Assembly: GCA_024699495.1 (NCBI GenBank) | Contig: JAILPK010000012.1 | Location: forward strand, 1-64,000 | Length of the DNA: 64,000 bases | Reading direction: 5' to 3' | DNA from: Bacteroidaceae bacterium | Lineage (GTDB): Bacteria; Bacteroidota; Bacteroidia; Bacteroidales; Bacteroidaceae | Part shown: positions 55,032-64,000 of the stretch, one piece after another | Position numbering within the stretch: position 1 is the first letter of the stretch | Layout of the letters: each line of letters begins with the position of its first letter | Made by a program: the position numbers and the translations under genes | Notes under the pieces: generated by a model | What the model saw: only the letters and a program-made list of their open reading frames with translations | The model's database searches: none | Told to the model about the DNA's origin: nothing

Positions 55032-56261
55032 ATGGCAAAAAAGCAGGAAAACAGATGCTCTTTCTGCGGGCGCTCCTCAAGTGATGTGCGTCTGCTTATC
55101 AGCGGTCTTAGCGGTTTCATCTGCGAGGACTGCGCCAGGCAGGCATTCCATGTAGCTGAGGAGTTTGAAAGCCAGAGCGCAAGCAAGAGCCCTCAGAGCA
55201 TCGACTGGCGCTCACTGCCTAAGCCCGTGGATATAAAGGCACATCTTGATCAGTATATCATCGGGCAGGACGACGCCAAGCGCTTCCTCAGCGTAGCTGT
55301 ATATAATCACTACAAACGCCTCTCCCAGGCCAGTCAGGATGATGACGGCGTGGAGATTGAGAAAAGCAACATCATCATGGTCGGGCCCACAGGAACGGGC
55401 AAGACCCTGCTGGCACGTACCATCGCGCGTCTGCTTAAAGTGCCCTTCACCATCGTGGATGCCACCGTATTCACCGAAGCCGGATATGTGGGCGAGGACG
55501 TGGAAAGTATCCTGAGCAGGCTGCTCCAGGTGGCCAACGATGATGTTCCACAGGCAGAGCGCGGCATAGTGTTCATCGATGAGATAGACAAGATAGCCCG
55601 CAAGAGCGACAACCCGAGCATCACCCGCGACGTGAGCGGAGAGGGCGTACAACAGGGACTGCTGAAACTGCTCGAGGGAACGGTGGTGAACGTACCTCCC
55701 AAGGGGGGACGCAAGCACCCGGACCAGAAATACACTCAGGTGGACACCCGCAACATACTGTTCATCTGCGGCGGCGCCTTCGACGGAATCGAGCGCAAGA
55801 TAGCCCAGCGACTGAACACTCATGTCGTAGGTTATAACTCCGTGCAGAACGTGGCTCAGATAGACCGCAAAGACCTGATGCAGTATATCCAGCCGCAAGA
55901 CCTGAAGAGCTTCGGACTTATACCCGAAATCATCGGCCGACTGCCCGTGCTCACCTATCTCAACCCCCTGGATAGGGAGGCTCTTAGGCGTATTCTTACC
56001 GAGCCGCGCAACTCCATCATTAAACAGCAGGAAAAACTGTTTGCGATGGACGGAATAGCACTTCATTTCGATGAAGATGCTCTCGAATATATCGTGGACA
56101 AAGCCGTAGAATACAAACTCGGGGCCCGCGGTTTGAGAAGCATCGTGGAGGCCATCATGATAACACCCCAGTTCGAGTTGCCCTCGTCTGGTGAAAAAGA
56201 GTTCACAGTTACTCTTGAATACGCAAAAAAGAGGATAGAGAAGGCAAAAATTGTTGCCTAA
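55032..56261 (+). CDS. clpX: ClpX AAA+ unfoldase
   Basis: A 409-residue unfoldase: N-terminal zinc finger [11 protein letters not shown] ... CEDCARQ, Walker [17 protein letters not shown] (about residues 117-132), Walker [13 protein letters not shown], pore loop GYVGEDVES and sensor [12 protein letters not shown]. It recognises tagged proteins and threads them into ClpP. It ends the tig-clpP-clpX operon, which is closed by a terminator 10 bp later. Confidence 0.97.
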   Translation: MAKKQENRCSFCGRSSSDVRLLISGLSGFICEDCARQAFHVAEEFESQSASKSPQSIDWRSLPKPVDIKAHLDQYIIGQDDAKRFLSVAVYNHYKRLSQASQDDDGVEIEKSNIIMVGPTGTGKTLLARTIARLLKVPFTIVDATVFTEAGYVGEDVESILSRLLQVANDDVPQAERGIVFIDEIDKIARKSDNPSITRDVSGEGVQQGLLKLLEGTVVNVPPKGGRKHPDQKYTQVDTRNILFICGGAFDGIERKIAQRLNTHVVGYNSVQNVAQIDRKDLMQYIQPQDLKSFGLIPEIIGRLPVLTYLNPLDREALRRILTEPRNSIIKQQEKLFAMDGIALHFDEDALEYIVDKAVEYKLGARGLRSIVEAIMITPQFELPSSGEKEFTVTLEYAKKRIEKAKIVA

Positions 56262-56271
56262 CCCACAAAAG

Positions 56272-56315
56272 AGGTCCTCAATCCTGCATTTTTTTGGTTT
56301 GAGGGCCTTTTTTTT
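56272..56315 (+). terminator. terminator of tig-clpP-clpX
   Basis: Arms AGGTCCTCAA (56272-56281) and TTGAGGGCCT (56299-56308), then a T run. Ten bp after the clpX stop. Confidence 0.88.
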
Positions 56316-56335
56316 ACTAAAAAATAGATAAAAAA

Positions 56336-56368
56336 TTTGCAAGTTTGCACTTTTTATCTATAACTTTG
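56336..56368 (+). promoter_or_regulatory. promoter of recQ
   Basis: TTTG (56336-56339), 21-nt spacer, TAACTTTG (56361-56368), 22 bp before the ATG at 56391. Confidence 0.75.
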
Positions 56369-56390
56369 AAACCGCTAAGCGATATTGTAC

Positions 56391-58568
56391 ATGAACAAAG
56401 ACATCAACCTTACAGATCAACTGAAGCACTATTTTGGCTTCGACTCCTTCAAGGGAGACCAGGAAGCCATAATAAGGAATCTGCTCAACGGGAGAGACAC
56501 TTTTGTGTTGATGCCAACGGGCGGAGGCAAATCTATGTGTTACCAGTTGCCTGCGCTTATTATGGATGGCTGCGCCATCGTCATCTCACCGCTCATCGCC
56601 CTGATGAAAAACCAGGTCGATGCCATTAGGCAGGTGAGCGCCGACGACGGCATAGCCCACTTCATGAACTCTTCACTTAACCGTTCCGCACTGGATCTCG
56701 TGAAAAGCGATGTGCTGTCAGGGCGCACCAAACTGCTTTATGTTGCCCCAGAATCACTGACCAAGGACGAGAACATAGAATTTCTGCGTAACGTGAACAT
56801 CTCATTCTACGCTGTGGATGAAGCCCACTGCATATCAGAATGGGGACACGACTTCCGGCCTGAATACCGGCGTATCCGCCCCATAATCACAGAGATTGGG
56901 GAAGCGCCGCTGATTGCCCTTACGGCTACGGCCACCGACAAGGTGCGCGGCGACATCAAGAAGAACCTCGGCATGCCTGACGCCGACGAATTCCGCAGTT
57001 CCTTCAATCGCCCGAACCTTTACTATGAGGTACGACCGAAGACCAAGGACATCGACAAGGAAATCATAAAATTCATAAAGCAAAACTCAGGCAAGAGCGG
57101 AATCATCTACTGCCTCTCACGCAAGAAGGTGGAAGAACTGGCCGAAGTGCTGCGGGCTAACGACATCAGCGCCAGTGCCTATCATGCCGGAATGGACACT
57201 CCGACACGCACACAGACCCAGGATGCCTTCATCATGGAGGAGACAGACGTGATTGTCGCCACAATAGCATTCGGGATGGGTATCGACAAACCCGACGTGC
57301 GGTTCGTAATCCATTATGACATTCCCAAGAGCCTTGAAGGGTATTATCAGGAGACAGGACGCGCCGGCCGCGACGGAGGCGAAGGCCGATGCATCACCTT
57401 CTACACATATAAGGACTTGCAAAAGCTGGAGAAATTTATGGAAGGTAAGCCTGTGGCTGAGCAGGATATCGGACGCCAGTTGCTGCAAGAGACGGCAGCC
57501 TATGCCGAGTCGAGCGTATGCCGCAGACGTCTGCTGCTGCATTACTTCGGAGAAGAATACCCCGAACCCAACTGCCATAACTGCGACAACTGTCTGCATC
57601 CCAAGCAACTGCAGGAAGCACACGACGAGCTGCAGCTGGCCCTGCGCGTGATTCAAGCTGTGAAGGAGAACTTCAAGGTGGATTACATCCTGAATATCCT
57701 CACCGGCCGCGCCACAGAAGAGATAAGTGCACACAACCACGACGACCTGGAGTTGTTCGGAGCGGGAGAAAAACACGAGGCCCGCTTCTGGAATGCTATC
57801 CTCAGGCAGGCTATGCTCGCCGGATATATTTACAAGGAGGTGGAGAACTACGGACTGCTGAAACTGACGGCCTCCGGACGAGCCTTCATCAAGAAACCGC
57901 AGCCGTTCCAGTTCTCCGAGGACAACGACTTCGAAGACACCACCACCGACTCTGAAGGAATGGGAGCTACGAGCGCTCTCGACACCCAGTTGTACGAGAT
58001 GCTGAAGAGCCTGCGCAAGCAGGTGGCCAAGCAGAAGCAGATTCCGCCATACGTGATATTCCAAGACTCAAGCCTCGAGTCTATGGCAACGATGTACCCT
58101 ATAAACATAGAGGAACTCAAGACCATCCCCGGCGTCGGCGAGGGCAAGGCAAAACGCTACGGAGGAGCCTTCCTGGACCTGATCAACAAGTATGTTGAAG
58201 AGAACGAGATAGAGCGGATTGGCGACATGCGCGTCAGGACCGTTGCCAACAAGTCGAAGAACAAGATTTTTATTGTTCAGGCCATAGACCGGAAAGTTGA
58301 CTTGCAGGACATCGCGCGCTCCAAAGGCATGGAATTTGAGGATTTGCTCGAAGAACTTGATGCCATAGTTTATAGCGGCACCAAGCTCGATATCGATTAC
58401 TATCTGCACGAAATCATGGATGAAGACCAGATAGAGGATATCTACGAGTACTTCCGCGAGAGCGACACCGACAACATGGATGACGCACTCGACGAACTCG
58501 AAGCCGACTACCCCGAAGAATGGATTCGTCTGGTCCGCGTCAAGTTCATCAGCGAGATGGCGAACTGA
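56391..58568 (+). CDS. recQ: RecQ-family DNA helicase
   Basis: A 725-residue helicase. Walker A LMPTGGGKSMCYQLPAL (about residues 40-56), DEAH box AVDEAHCISEWGHDFRPEYR, late motif YYQETGRAGRDGGEGRCI. The RecQ zinc module is CRRRLLLHYFGE ... CHNCDNC, then the winged helix and an HRDC domain near 530-600 (LESMATMYPINIEELKTIPG). About 110 residues follow the HRDC domain and are acidic (DEDQIEDIYEYFRESDTDNM). It works in recombination and fork repair. Confidence 0.95.
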   Translation: MNKDINLTDQLKHYFGFDSFKGDQEAIIRNLLNGRDTFVLMPTGGGKSMCYQLPALIMDGCAIVISPLIALMKNQVDAIRQVSADDGIAHFMNSSLNRSALDLVKSDVLSGRTKLLYVAPESLTKDENIEFLRNVNISFYAVDEAHCISEWGHDFRPEYRRIRPIITEIGEAPLIALTATATDKVRGDIKKNLGMPDADEFRSSFNRPNLYYEVRPKTKDIDKEIIKFIKQNSGKSGIIYCLSRKKVEELAEVLRANDISASAYHAGMDTPTRTQTQDAFIMEETDVIVATIAFGMGIDKPDVRFVIHYDIPKSLEGYYQETGRAGRDGGEGRCITFYTYKDLQKLEKFMEGKPVAEQDIGRQLLQETAAYAESSVCRRRLLLHYFGEEYPEPNCHNCDNCLHPKQLQEAHDELQLALRVIQAVKENFKVDYILNILTGRATEEISAHNHDDLELFGAGEKHEARFWNAILRQAMLAGYIYKEVENYGLLKLTASGRAFIKKPQPFQFSEDNDFEDTTTDSEGMGATSALDTQLYEMLKSLRKQVAKQKQIPPYVIFQDSSLESMATMYPINIEELKTIPGVGEGKAKRYGGAFLDLINKYVEENEIERIGDMRVRTVANKSKNKIFIVQAIDRKVDLQDIARSKGMEFEDLLEELDAIVYSGTKLDIDYYLHEIMDEDQIEDIYEYFRESDTDNMDDALDELEADYPEEWIRLVRVKFISEMAN

Positions 58569-58613
58569 CTTCGCATGCCCGTCCCCCGTTAATCTGCGTT
58601 AATCTCTGTTTGA

Positions 58614-60167
<1,554 letters not shown>

Positions 60168-60188
60168 ATATTATTCCTTAATCCATAA

Positions 60189-61367
60189 ATGATGAAACAC
60201 ATCCTTTCATACGCCGCCCTGCTTCTCCTCTGTCCGGCTTATATGTCCGCACAGACGGAAGACCCGATTGTAATGCGAGTTGCAGGTTACGACGTGACAC
60301 GCTCAGAATTTGAGTACAATTACAATAAGAACAACACCGACGGCGTAATCGACAAGAAGACTGTGGATGAGTATGCACAGCTATTCGTGGACTACAAACT
60401 GAAGGTGCAGGCAGCGAAAGACGCCAGATTCGACACTATCACCTCCTTCCAGAAGGAGTTCCGCACCTACCGCGACCAGCAAATACGTCCGCTGCTCGTG
60501 CCCGAAGGAGCCGAAGAGGCTGAAGTGAGGAAGTATTACGAAGCACAGAAAAAACGCGTCGGAGACTCTTATCTCATCTTGCCAGCACACATCTTCCTGC
60601 CCATCAAGCAGCAGGCAAAAGCCGAAGAACAGGAAAAGGTGCACACCCGCATCGACTCCATATACAACGCGCTGCAGGGCGGGGCCGACTTCGCCGAACT
60701 GGCAAAGAAACACTCCGAGGACCGTATGACGGCCGCCCGGGGAGGTGTAATCCAGTGGCTTGGTCCGAAAGACTTCCTTCCAGTGCTGGACTCCGTGGCT
60801 TACACTCTGCGCATAGGCGACGTGTCCAAACCGGTGCAGTCGCCGGTAGGCTGGCACATCATGAAGATGATGGATACCAAATGGCTCGAGCCTTACGACA
60901 CGCTGGCACCCCTGATCCGCATACAACTGGCCGCCCGCGGCCTCAAAGAATATCTCGAGAGGCAGGCCGTGGACAGCCTGACAAAGGCAAGCGGGAAGTC
61001 GGCCGAGCTGCTCATGGACGAGTTGGCAGACAAATATGCGGCTAAGGACAATGACCTGAAGTATCTCATCAAGGAATACTACGACGGTCTGCTGCTCTTC
61101 GAACTGATGAGCAACAATGTGTGGCAGCCGGCCGCCGCGGACACCGTCTCCCTGGAGAAATATTTCAATAAGAACAAGAAGAAGTACCAACCGACAAAAG
61201 AAGAGTTGAAAGCCGGCAAGGCTAAGGTTAAAGAGTGGACGGAAGTGAGTTCACGGGTCGTGGCTGACCTGCAGGACGAACGCACGAAGGAGTATGTCAA
61301 GGAGTTGCGCAAACGCTACAAAGTTGAGATATTCAAGAAGGTACTAAAGACTGTCAATAAACACTGA
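60189..61367 (+). CDS. secreted parvulin-type peptidyl-prolyl isomerase
   Basis: A 392-residue periplasmic protein: signal MMKHILSYAALLLLCPAYMSAQ, N-terminal SurA-like helices (about 25-115), then a parvulin domain at about 135-230 (ADFAELAKKHSEDRMTAARG, GVIQWLGPKDFLPVLDSVAY, SPVGWHIMKMMDTK). It is followed by a helical Lys-rich part. It would fold outer-membrane proteins alongside SurA. It overlaps the next gene by one base (TGATG), so translation is coupled; guaB is 21 bp upstream. The start may be the second ATG. Confidence 0.88.
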   Translation: MMKHILSYAALLLLCPAYMSAQTEDPIVMRVAGYDVTRSEFEYNYNKNNTDGVIDKKTVDEYAQLFVDYKLKVQAAKDARFDTITSFQKEFRTYRDQQIRPLLVPEGAEEAEVRKYYEAQKKRVGDSYLILPAHIFLPIKQQAKAEEQEKVHTRIDSIYNALQGGADFAELAKKHSEDRMTAARGGVIQWLGPKDFLPVLDSVAYTLRIGDVSKPVQSPVGWHIMKMMDTKWLEPYDTLAPLIRIQLAARGLKEYLERQAVDSLTKASGKSAELLMDELADKYAAKDNDLKYLIKEYYDGLLLFELMSNNVWQPAAADTVSLEKYFNKNKKKYQPTKEELKAGKAKVKEWTEVSSRVVADLQDERTKEYVKELRKRYKVEIFKKVLKTVNKH

Positions 61368-62761
61368 TGAAGCATCTGAATTTCATAGCAGCTGTGCTGA
61401 CGTATATGGCAGTTCTTGCCATCTACCCGGCAACTTCACTCGCCCAAGGCACCAGACCAGGGGTGATAGACGAGGTTATTTGGGTGGTGGGAGACGATGC
61501 CATTCTGCTCAGCGACATCGAAAAGATGCGCACATCAGGTGAACGCATCAACGGCAACCCCTACTGCGTCATACCCGAACAGTTGGCCGTGCAGAAACTC
61601 TATCTCCACCAGGCTGCGCTCGACTCCATCAATGTACCGGATGAACAGGTAAACCAGTATGTAGAGATGCAGATACAGGAGTGGACCATGGCAGCCGGTT
61701 CGGCAGAGAAGCTCGAAGAATACCGCGGCATGACAATGGCTCAAATCAAGGAGGAACTGTTCGACCAGCTGAAATCCTACCAGATAGTACGCAACGAGCG
61801 TCAGCATCTCACCGAGCATATCAAGGTGACTCCGTCAGACGTGCGCCAGTTCTTCAAGACTGTGAAAGAAGACTCACTGCCTCTGATACCCACACAGGTG
61901 GAGGTGGAGCTTCTGGCTGAGCGCCCCCGTATATCGCAGGAAGAACTGGACCGCGTCAAAGGCGACCTGCGCGACTATACCGAGAGGATAAACAAAGGAG
62001 AGACGTCATTCTCCACACTCGCCATCCTCTACAGCGAGGACCCGGGGACAGCACGCCAGGGAGGCGAAATGCCGTTCATGGGACGAGGAACTTTGGACCC
62101 TGCCTTCGCCAATGTGGCTTGGAGCCTGCAGGACACAAAGAAGGTGTCGAAGATTGTGGAGTCAGAATTCGGATTCCATATAATACAGCTCATCGAGAGG
62201 CGCGGCGACAAACTGAAACTGCGCCACATACTCAAACGGCCGCAAGTGGACCAGAAAGACATCGATGCAAGTCTGCTGCGTCTTGACTCCATAGCTCAGG
62301 ACATCCGCGAAAACAAATTCACGTTCGAGGATGCTGCCACCACACTCTCCGAGGACAAGGACTCCCGCATGAACCGGGGACTGATGACCAACCTGCTGAG
62401 AGACGACAACGGCGATGTTTATGACCGCACCTCACGCTTCAAGATGGGCGAGCTGCCCACCGAAATAGCACGTGTGGTCGAGGGCCTCGATGTGGGCGAG
62501 ATATCCAAACCGTTTGTGATGACTGATCCGCGCAGCGGAAAGACACAATGCTGCCTCGTGAAGCTCAGAGCCCGTATAAAACAGCATTATGCAAGCATCA
62601 CCGAGGACTTTCAGGTGCTGAAGGAAATCGTAGAGAACCACAAGAAACAGGAGTTTCTTGACAATTGGATCCGCGAAAAGCAGAAGTCCACTTATATCCG
62701 CATCAACCCGGAATGGAAACTGGACTGCGACTTCATCTATCCCGGCTGGATCAAAGAATAA
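61367..62761 (+). CDS. surA: SurA-like periplasmic chaperone/isomerase
   Basis: A 464-residue protein with signal MKHLNFIAAVLTYMAVLAIYPA. Its N-terminal SurA domain (about 30-175) contains IDEVIWVVGDDAILLSDIEK and EQLAVQKLYLHQAALDSINV. Two parvulin-type repeats follow: LAILYSEDPGTARQGGEMPF with FGFHIIQLIERRGDK, and a second region at 280-390 (EDAATTLSEDKDSRMNRG). It escorts unfolded outer-membrane proteins to the Bam complex. Neighbours are another parvulin and an OstA-like gene. Confidence 0.9.
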   Translation: MKHLNFIAAVLTYMAVLAIYPATSLAQGTRPGVIDEVIWVVGDDAILLSDIEKMRTSGERINGNPYCVIPEQLAVQKLYLHQAALDSINVPDEQVNQYVEMQIQEWTMAAGSAEKLEEYRGMTMAQIKEELFDQLKSYQIVRNERQHLTEHIKVTPSDVRQFFKTVKEDSLPLIPTQVEVELLAERPRISQEELDRVKGDLRDYTERINKGETSFSTLAILYSEDPGTARQGGEMPFMGRGTLDPAFANVAWSLQDTKKVSKIVESEFGFHIIQLIERRGDKLKLRHILKRPQVDQKDIDASLLRLDSIAQDIRENKFTFEDAATTLSEDKDSRMNRGLMTNLLRDDNGDVYDRTSRFKMGELPTEIARVVEGLDVGEISKPFVMTDPRSGKTQCCLVKLRARIKQHYASITEDFQVLKEIVENHKKQEFLDNWIREKQKSTYIRINPEWKLDCDFIYPGWIKE

Positions 62762-62788
62762 CATACTTTCTGAAGGAGGAATGCGAAC

Positions 62789-64000
62789 GTGAAGGCAAGA
62801 GGAATAGGCATCTGCATAGCCGTCTGCATGGTTGGCTGCCTCATGGCCGCCATACCACAGAAGCGCACACCCGACAAGAAACGCGGAAACAAAGACACAC
62901 GCGTAATCCTCATCCATTCAGACAAGCTGTATTTCAAACAGAGAAGCAACCCCGACGCACAGATTCTGGTCGGAAACGTATGCTTCCACCATGACGGAGC
63001 CGTACTCACGTGCGACTCTGCACTCTATTATGAGGCCAGCAACTCCTTCGACGCTTTCGGACATGTGCACATGATCCAGAGCGACACACTCGACCTCGTG
63101 TCCGACGTGTTGTTCTACAACGGCTTCGACCAGCTGGCAAGGGCGCGCTACAATGTGATACTCAAACACACGAAGAACCCGAAGGACATCAGCCGCCTCT
63201 ACTGCGACTCGCTCGACTACGACCGCATCTATGACCTGGGTTATTTCTTCGAGGGCGGACGGCTCGTGGACAACAAAAACACTCTGACGAGCGAATGGGG
63301 ACAATACAGCCCCGGAACCCGCGAGGCCGTGTTCAACTACAATGTGGAACTCAAAGGAGAAAACTTCACCCTAATCTCGGACACACTGCATTACAACACG
63401 GGGTCCAACATCGCAAATATCGTGGGGCGCTCGAATATAGACAGCGGCGACAACCACATATACTCGGAGAACGGCACCTACGACACCAACAACGACCACG
63501 CAGTGCTGCTGGACCGCTCCATAGTGCAGAACAAAGGGCGCAACATCACCGGCGACTCACTCGACTACGTGGGCAAAGACTCCATATCGCGGGCCTTCGG
63601 CAACGTGGTATATATCGATGAGGTGAACAAGAATATGTTCAAGGGAGGATATGCTATGTTCGATGACATCAACGACTTTGCCGAAGCAACCGACAGCGCA
63701 GTGCTCATCGACTACTCACAGCGCGACACCTTCTATTGCCACGCAGACACCTTCAGGATGTATTCCTATGACGTAAACACCGATAGCGTGTGGCGCGAGA
63801 TGCGTGCCTACTTCCACGTACGAGCCTTCCGCAAGGACATCCAAGCCGTGTGCGACTCCATGGTGTATATATCCCTGGATTCCTGCCTGACCATGTATCG
63901 AGACCCCATAGTGTGGCAAAACGGACAGCAGCTCTTAGGCGAGGAGATAAAGGTGTGGATGAATGACAGCACCATCGACTCCACGCAGGTAATCCGCCAG
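62789..64000 (+). CDS. LptA/OstA-like protein, N-terminal part (cut by window edge)
   Basis: An open frame of 404 codons runs to the right edge. It starts with GTG after an unusually good Shine-Dalgarno (AAGGAGGA, 8 nt before); the ATG at 62781 is followed by a stop. After a hydrophobic start (CIAVCMVGCLMAA) come repeated OstA/LptA strands: AQILVGNVCFHHDGAVLTCD, SALYYEASNSFDAFGHVHM, and EAVFNYNVELKGENFTLISD. Members bridge lipopolysaccharide transport across the periplasm. The product is longer than LptA and may be the OstA_2-type Bacteroidota protein. Likely in operon with the two parvulin genes. Confidence 0.85.
   Translation, partial: MKARGIGICIAVCMVGCLMAAIPQKRTPDKKRGNKDTRVILIHSDKLYFKQRSNPDAQILVGNVCFHHDGAVLTCDSALYYEASNSFDAFGHVHMIQSDTLDLVSDVLFYNGFDQLARARYNVILKHTKNPKDISRLYCDSLDYDRIYDLGYFFEGGRLVDNKNTLTSEWGQYSPGTREAVFNYNVELKGENFTLISDTLHYNTGSNIANIVGRSNIDSGDNHIYSENGTYDTNNDHAVLLDRSIVQNKGRNITGDSLDYVGKDSISRAFGNVVYIDEVNKNMFKGGYAMFDDINDFAEATDSAVLIDYSQRDTFYCHADTFRMYSYDVNTDSVWREMRAYFHVRAFRKDIQAVCDSMVYISLDSCLTMYRDPIVWQNGQQLLGEEIKVWMNDSTIDSTQVIRQ

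Overview
The window looks like a chromosome segment of a Bacteroidales bacterium (order level; Prevotellaceae, Muribaculaceae or Bacteroidaceae cannot be separated by eye). The evidence is the Bacteroidota promoter signature (TTTG, 19-21 nt, TAnnTTTG) in front of many genes, weak ribosome-binding sites, Bacteroidota-only families (GldB-type lipoprotein, DUF5606, DUF3276, DUF5723, DUF5687, Lnb/DUF4105), the RprX/RprY pair and the long NusB and SecA forms. Most of the window is conserved core genome. I see no tRNA, rRNA, insertion sequence, prophage or CRISPR array.

Layout. 1-5.5 kb: start of a propeller-type sensor, an RsmI-like methylase with a GldB-like lipoprotein, a small lipoprotein, MtaB and a family 2 glycosyltransferase. 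6.2-12.1 kb: a PreA-type flavoenzyme, the S6-S18-L9 operon, a small membrane protein and RprXY. 12.3-17.5 kb: a secreted sialidase facing the nusB-yajC-ybbR-coaE-DUF5606 operon. 17.6-27.6 kb: a Pur-alpha-like protein, a lipoprotein/outer-membrane pair, PurL, a split chromate transporter and a patatin. 28.7-35.8 kb, all minus: SnoaL-like protein, PpiD, CorC/HlyC-like protein, LptC, an outer-membrane barrel, CoaX. 36-43.1 kb: candidate lipoprotein N-acyltransferase Lnb, an alkaline-phosphatase-fold protein that seems to have lost its active site, SecA and a TerB/J protein. 43.1-46.1 kb: accessory stretch with degenerate repeats, an orphan ORF, an AT-rich EcsC-family gene and a B3/4-domain protein. 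46.2-51.3 kb: an Upf1-like helicase, a DUF5687/ATPase exporter and a lipoprotein. 51.4-64 kb: CCA transferase, trigger factor-ClpP-ClpX, RecQ, GuaB, two parvulin chaperones and the start of an LptA/OstA-like protein.

Many genes work on the envelope: SecA, PpiD and the SurA-like parvulins, LptC and OstA-like proteins, Lnb and several lipoproteins together cover export, folding and lipopolysaccharide or lipoprotein maturation.

The least explained material is intergenic. Four clusters hold short tandem arrays. Several arrays of unrelated sequence share exactly the same 22-bp period; one family occurs at two loci 38 kb apart. A second, structured element with a 19-20-bp tandem tail occurs as two divergent copies in opposite orientation (43.4-43.6 and 50.6-50.8 kb). 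A GC-rich palindrome-like sequence also lies in frame inside the helicase gene. These repeats and the apparent pseudo-phosphatase beside Lnb and SecA are the main points for a second look.
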